Shown here piece after piece: positions 13,210-15,781 of a stretch of 15,781 nt of DNA. How positions within the stretch are numbered: the first letter of the stretch is position 1; each line of letters opens with the position of its first letter. A program made the position numbers and the translations under genes. The notes below the pieces were generated by a model. It was not told the DNA's origin. It saw only the letters and a program-made list of their open reading frames with translations, and made no database searches. Origin of the DNA: Brevundimonas sp. UBA4609 (GTDB lineage Bacteria > Pseudomonadota > Alphaproteobacteria > Caulobacterales > Caulobacteraceae); contig DGIZ01000197.1 of assembly GCA_002386585.1 (NCBI GenBank), forward strand, positions 1 through 15,781. The letters run 5' to 3'.

Positions 13210-13971
13210 ATGTCGCAATCCGCCATCCAGCAAGTCTGGCCCGCCGAAACCGTTGAACTGAGCGCCGAACAGAAGGCGCTGGCCGCCCTGCGCGCCGAAA
13301 TCGACAGCCTGGACGATCAGATCCTCGAACTGTTCGAGCGCCGCCTGGCCGTCGCCGCCCAGGTGGGCAAGGCTAAGGACGCTCCGACCGGCCCCCACAC
13401 CAAGCTGCGCCCCGACCGCGAACAGGCCGTCCAGGCCCGCATCCTGAAGCAGTGCGAACCCGAGAACCGCGAGGCGGTCGAGCATCTGTGGCGCGAGATC
13501 GTCGGTTGGGGTCTGGCCCGTCAGGGCCGCCTGCAGGTCCAGGTCTGGGCCCCGATCGACCCGGCCAAGGCCGTCGACGGCGCCCGCCTGCGCTTCGGCG
13601 CCGCCGCCGACATCAAGCTGGTCCTCGATCCGCAGGCCGCCCTGGCCCATGCGGCCGAGGGCAAGGGCGTGGCCGTCCTGTCCATCAGCGGCGATGATCC
13701 CTGGTGGATCGGCCTGCGCCGCGAATGGTCGATGCTCAGCGTCTTCGACGGTTACGGCGGCGAGACGCCGACGTCGCTGGCTGTCGGCAAGATCGATCCG
13801 CCGGCTCTGCCCAAGGGCCGCCGCGTCGTCGTCACCGCGGGCGGCGATGCGGGCGACGGTTCGGGCGCGCGTCGCTGGGGCCTGAACACTCACCACGGCT
13901 GGAGCCTGGCCCTGACCGACGCCGATGTGGCGCCGGGCGATGTCGAAGGCTGCGTCGGCGCCATCGGCTGA
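13210..13971 (+). CDS. Chorismate mutase (AroQ type) with C-terminal domain of unknown function
   Basis: Chorismate mutase makes prephenate, committing chorismate to Phe and Tyr. Residues 22-105 are an AroQ helical domain: LRAEIDSLDDQILELFERR, LAVAAQVGKAK, LRPDREQAVQARIL. Residues matching the E. coli active site are present: Arg28 (E. coli Arg11), Arg44 (Arg28), Lys56 (Lys39), Arg70 (Arg51), Glu71 (Glu52) and Gln105 (Gln88, by alignment). Residues 106-253 form a second domain (QVQVWAPIDPAKAVDGARLR; GKGVAVLSISGDDPWWIGLR; KGRRVVVTAGG; HHGWSLALTDADV) that I cannot name. It lacks a dehydratase TRF or dehydrogenase motif and may be regulatory. The gene follows the Phe/Tyr leader region and the DAHP synthase-prephenate dehydratase operon. 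The ribosome binding site is weak (GAAAG, 13196-13200). Confidence 0.9.
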   Translation: MSQSAIQQVWPAETVELSAEQKALAALRAEIDSLDDQILELFERRLAVAAQVGKAKDAPTGPHTKLRPDREQAVQARILKQCEPENREAVEHLWREIVGWGLARQGRLQVQVWAPIDPAKAVDGARLRFGAAADIKLVLDPQAALAHAAEGKGVAVLSISGDDPWWIGLRREWSMLSVFDGYGGETPTSLAVGKIDPPALPKGRRVVVTAGGDAGDGSGARRWGLNTHHGWSLALTDADVAPGDVEGCVGAIG

Positions 13972-14020
13972 CCGCAGGCCGTTAACTCCGTCTCAAAGCA
14001 GGGCGGGCGAGGGTGGCTGC

Positions 14021-14629
14021 ATGGCACAGCCCGCCCTGCATCGATCGCGCCGCGTCGTCGCCCTTGCGGCGGCTGCGCTGACGCTTGCGGGCTGCGGCGT
14101 GAACGAAGCCGATCCCAATCGCTTCGAGACCCTGGCGCAGTCGGTGGCTTCCATTCCAGTGTCGGCTGAAGACGAGGGCGAGGCGCGGCCGACCGTCACG
14201 CCGGATCAGCCGCGCGAGCGAGCTGCGCCGTTGAAGGTCGAGCTGATGACCCCGCACGAACTGTGGGACGCCCGCGAAGGGGTGACAGCCAGGGTTCGCC
14301 TCGCCTCCGCGTCAACGCCGACGAACGACCCTGATCTCGAGACGCCGCCTGCGGCCGTTGCGGCGCAGCCCGCGACCGCCGTCCGCCAGGTGCAACTCGG
14401 CGCCTATTCCAGCGAAGACGGCGCCCGCGCGGCCTGGGCGCGGCTGAGCCGAGGGCCGGGCGGGGCGGCGCTGTCCGGGCTTCAACCCGCCTATGAGGCG
14501 GTGGAGGTCGGCGGGCGTCGCCTGGTCCGGCTGAAGGTCGCCGCCTCCGTCGAACAGGCTCAGGCCCTGTGCCGCGACCTGGCGGCGTCGGACCCATGGT
14601 GCGCGCGATCCGGCGCCGCTGCGGCCTGA
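14021..14629 (+). CDS. SPOR-domain lipoprotein
   Basis: From ATG 14021 the 202-residue product has a basic N-terminus (HRSRR), a hydrophobic stretch and the lipobox LAGC with Cys25, so it should be a lipid-anchored envelope protein. The middle (28-125) is Pro/Ala/Glu-rich and probably disordered. Residues 128-195 look like a SPOR domain, the peptidoglycan-binding fold for denuded septal glycan: VRQVQLGAYSSEDGARAAWA, then RLVRLKVAASVEQAQALCRD. SPOR proteins usually act in cell division or wall remodelling, which fits its neighbour mipZ. The start is supported by GAGGG (14009-14013) seven bases upstream; a longer reading from 13925 would put the signal in the interior. It begins 49 bases after chorismate mutase. 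Which SPOR protein it is cannot be told. Confidence 0.82.
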   Translation: MAQPALHRSRRVVALAAAALTLAGCGVNEADPNRFETLAQSVASIPVSAEDEGEARPTVTPDQPRERAAPLKVELMTPHELWDAREGVTARVRLASASTPTNDPDLETPPAAVAAQPATAVRQVQLGAYSSEDGARAAWARLSRGPGGAALSGLQPAYEAVEVGGRRLVRLKVAASVEQAQALCRDLAASDPWCARSGAAAA

Positions 14630-14646
14630 TCGTCCACAGGCTCAGC

Positions 14647-14686
14647 TTAAGGTTTCGTTGACGATTGGCCTGCGGAGGCTGATCTT
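14647..14686 (+). promoter_or_regulatory. Candidate mipZ promoter with CtrA-like half-sites
   Basis: TTGACG (14658-14663), 17 bases, GATCTT (14681-14686) is a plausible Caulobacter-type promoter: the -35 is perfect, the -10 is half-matched. Overlapping the -35, TTAA (14647-14650), 7 bases and TTGA (14658-14661) resembles the CtrA box TTAA-N7-TTAA with one mismatch. The predicted leader is about 57 bases. Confidence 0.42.
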
Positions 14687-14716
14687 GCGGCCCATGGGCG
14701 GGCGGCGGACGAAGAT

Positions 14717-14721
14717 GAGTC
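14717..14721 (+). promoter_or_regulatory. GANTC (CcrM methylation) site upstream of mipZ
   Basis: GAGTC lies 28 bases before the mipZ ATG and is the only GANTC in the 120-base gap. In Caulobacter crescentus CcrM methylation of GANTC in the mipZ promoter is reported to activate mipZ transcription, so a site here is expected if that control is conserved. It lies downstream of the promoter proposed at 14658-14686, so either the promoter or the role of the site needs adjustment. Confidence 0.45.
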
Positions 14722-14749
14722 GCGCCTGCTGATCACAGTGGGATTTCAC

Positions 14750-15583
14750 ATGGCGCAGCCTCAGGTCATCGTCATCGGCAATGAAAAGGGCGGGGCGGGC
14801 AAGTCCACCCTGGCCATTCACATCGTCACCGGCCTTCTGCACGCCGGACGCAAGGTCGCCATCATCGATCTGGACCTGCGTCAGCGCTCGCTGGAGCGGT
14901 TCTTCGCCAACCGCGTCGCCTGGACCAAGGCCAACGGCCATGATCTGCCGCTGCCCTTCGTGCCGGACATGGGCGACGGCAAGGCCCTGCATAAGGCCGA
15001 TGAGACGGAGCAGTTGGCGCGTTTCGAGGCCGCCTACGCCGAGGCGAGGGGCGTCGCCGACGTCATCGTCATCGACACGCCGGGCGGGGACACGGCTCTG
15101 TCGCGCGCCGCGCATGGCCGCGCAGACCAGATCGTCACCCCCATGAACGACAGCTTCGTCGACTTCGACCTGCTGGGCGAGGTGGACCCGGTGACGCTGG
15201 ATCTGATCCGTCCCTCCATCTATTCGGAAAGCGTCTGGGAGGCGCGCAAGCATCGCGCCGTCACCGAGGGCCGTCAGGTGACGATCGACTGGATCGTCGT
15301 CACCAACCGTCTGGCCGTCGCCGAGGCCCGCAACCGCCGCCGTCTGGCCTCGCGCATGGCCAAGCTGGCCAAGCGGGTCGGTTTCCGCGTCGGGCCGGGC
15401 CTGCGCGACCGGGTCATCTATCGCGAGCTCTTCCCCTTCGGCCTGACGGTGGCGGACCTGTCGAACGACATCCGCCCGGTGTCGGTGTCGCTGGCCCACG
15501 TCGCCGCGCGTCAGGAGATGCGCAACCTGATGCAGGCCCTGGGGCTGGACGACGCCATCGCCGGCATGGACGCGGCGGCCTGA
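14750..15583 (+). CDS. mipZ: Division-site positioning ATPase MipZ
   Basis: MipZ is a ParA/MinD-type P-loop ATPase that forms a bipolar gradient through ParB and inhibits FtsZ assembly, so placing the division septum at mid-cell. The 277-residue product has a deviant Walker A, GNEKGGAGKST, with Lys13, Gly14 and Lys18, and Asp42 in IIDLDLRQRS, at the same numbers as in C. crescentus MipZ. VIDTPGGDTALSRAAHGRAD, TPMNDSFVDFDLLGEVDPVT and RVGFRVGPGLRDRVIYRELF are near-diagnostic. ATG 14750 is preferred over the upstream in-frame GTG 14738 because the family begins here; GGGA (14740-14743) is a weak ribosome binding site. The membrane-protein gene 7 bases downstream probably shares the transcript. 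The upstream SPOR lipoprotein is another envelope/division gene. Confidence 0.97.
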   Translation: MAQPQVIVIGNEKGGAGKSTLAIHIVTGLLHAGRKVAIIDLDLRQRSLERFFANRVAWTKANGHDLPLPFVPDMGDGKALHKADETEQLARFEAAYAEARGVADVIVIDTPGGDTALSRAAHGRADQIVTPMNDSFVDFDLLGEVDPVTLDLIRPSIYSESVWEARKHRAVTEGRQVTIDWIVVTNRLAVAEARNRRRLASRMAKLAKRVGFRVGPGLRDRVIYRELFPFGLTVADLSNDIRPVSVSLAHVAARQEMRNLMQALGLDDAIAGMDAAA

Positions 15584-15590
15584 TCGCTTC

Positions 15591-15781
15591 ATGGGTCTGA
15601 TCTGGTTGGGTCTGGCCGCTGTGGCCCTGTGGGCCATGGTGCGACTGGGCCGCCAGACCGAGCGCGTCCGGCGCGGTCATTGGCGCATCTCCGCCACCCT
15701 ATTGAGCGCCGCCCTGCTGGCCGGGGCGGTGTTCGCCGCCGCGCGCGGAGCCTGGCTGATCGCGGGCGGCATGGCGGCGGC
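15591..15781 (+). CDS. Membrane protein downstream of mipZ, N-terminal part (possibly J-domain protein)
   Basis: The ORF starts 7 bases after the mipZ stop and runs off the window after 63 codons. It reads MGLIWLGLAAVALWAMVRLG, then a basic loop RQTERVRRGHWRIS, then a second hydrophobic segment ATLLSAALLAGAVFAAARGA. This predicts two membrane helices separated by a short positively charged turn. Alphaproteobacteria often carry, in this type of context, a membrane protein with two N-terminal helices followed by a C-terminal DnaJ-like (J) domain; the visible part fits, but no J-domain sequence is present, so that is an inference. There is no ribosome binding site, consistent with coupling to mipZ. 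Confidence 0.65.
   Translation, partial: MGLIWLGLAAVALWAMVRLGRQTERVRRGHWRISATLLSAALLAGAVFAAARGAWLIAGGMAA

Noticed and set aside
13191..13256. Short ORF beginning MLKAISHVAIRH that overlaps the chorismate mutase start
   Set aside because: Out of frame with the mutase and without Phe/Tyr or a ribosome binding site; probably chance, although a coupling role is not excluded.

Overview
The window is high-GC chromosomal DNA with strong G/C third-position preference. It comes from an alphaproteobacterium of the Caulobacterales, most like Brevundimonas or a close relative. The main evidence is a MipZ division-site ATPase that matches the Caulobacter protein through its active-site numbering, followed by a small membrane-protein gene. 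Metal-binding class II DAHP synthase, an Asp-rich HemB and Caulobacter-type promoter motifs agree. I see no phage, transposase, rRNA, tRNA or CRISPR array; this is housekeeping DNA.

Layout. Positions 1-222 (-) hold the N-terminus of a nitronate monooxygenase, divergent from parC (326-2539, +). parC converges on a 41-residue membrane protein (2581-2706, -) across a perfect hairpin. A lemA / M48 protease pair follows (2839-4443, +), then a hairpin, a flavin reductase (4473-4979, -), motB (5108-6010, +) and the N-end-rule leucyltransferase bpt (6144-6875, +). A 139-bp palindromic mosaic repeat fills the gap to hemB (7022-8023, -). Next come two valine-degradation genes, isobutyryl-CoA dehydrogenase (8178-9314) and 3-hydroxyisobutyryl-CoA hydrolase (9859-10914), with an opposite-strand secreted protein of unknown function between them.

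The aromatic block runs from 10966 to 13971. Class II DAHP synthase overlaps an ACT-less prephenate dehydratase by ATGA. A 310-bp gap follows, then a chorismate mutase with an unassigned C-terminal domain. The gap is the most interesting part of the window. It encodes a 33-residue peptide (12968-13069) whose last third is FYFGYGYYGFRY: eight Phe/Tyr residues in twelve, with all Phe codons TTT. Overlapping alternative hairpins follow. This looks like a ribosome-mediated attenuator that would let Phe/Tyr supply control chorismate mutase, the step that commits chorismate to Phe/Tyr.

The right end has a SPOR-domain lipoprotein (14021-14629), mipZ (14750-15583) and the start of a membrane protein (15591 to the edge). 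The mipZ upstream region has a TTGACG promoter, a CtrA-like half-site pair and a GANTC methylation site.

A second pattern runs across the window. Four genes (flavin reductase, hemB, the hydrolase, DAHP synthase) have a -35-like hexamer, a 17-nt spacer and a -10-like hexamer ending exactly 6 nt before the start codon, with no Shine-Dalgarno sequence. The small membrane gene fits with an 18-nt spacer. These look like leaderless transcripts, while nearby genes (nitronate monooxygenase, lemA, bpt, acyl-CoA dehydrogenase, SPOR lipoprotein) have clear ribosome binding sites.
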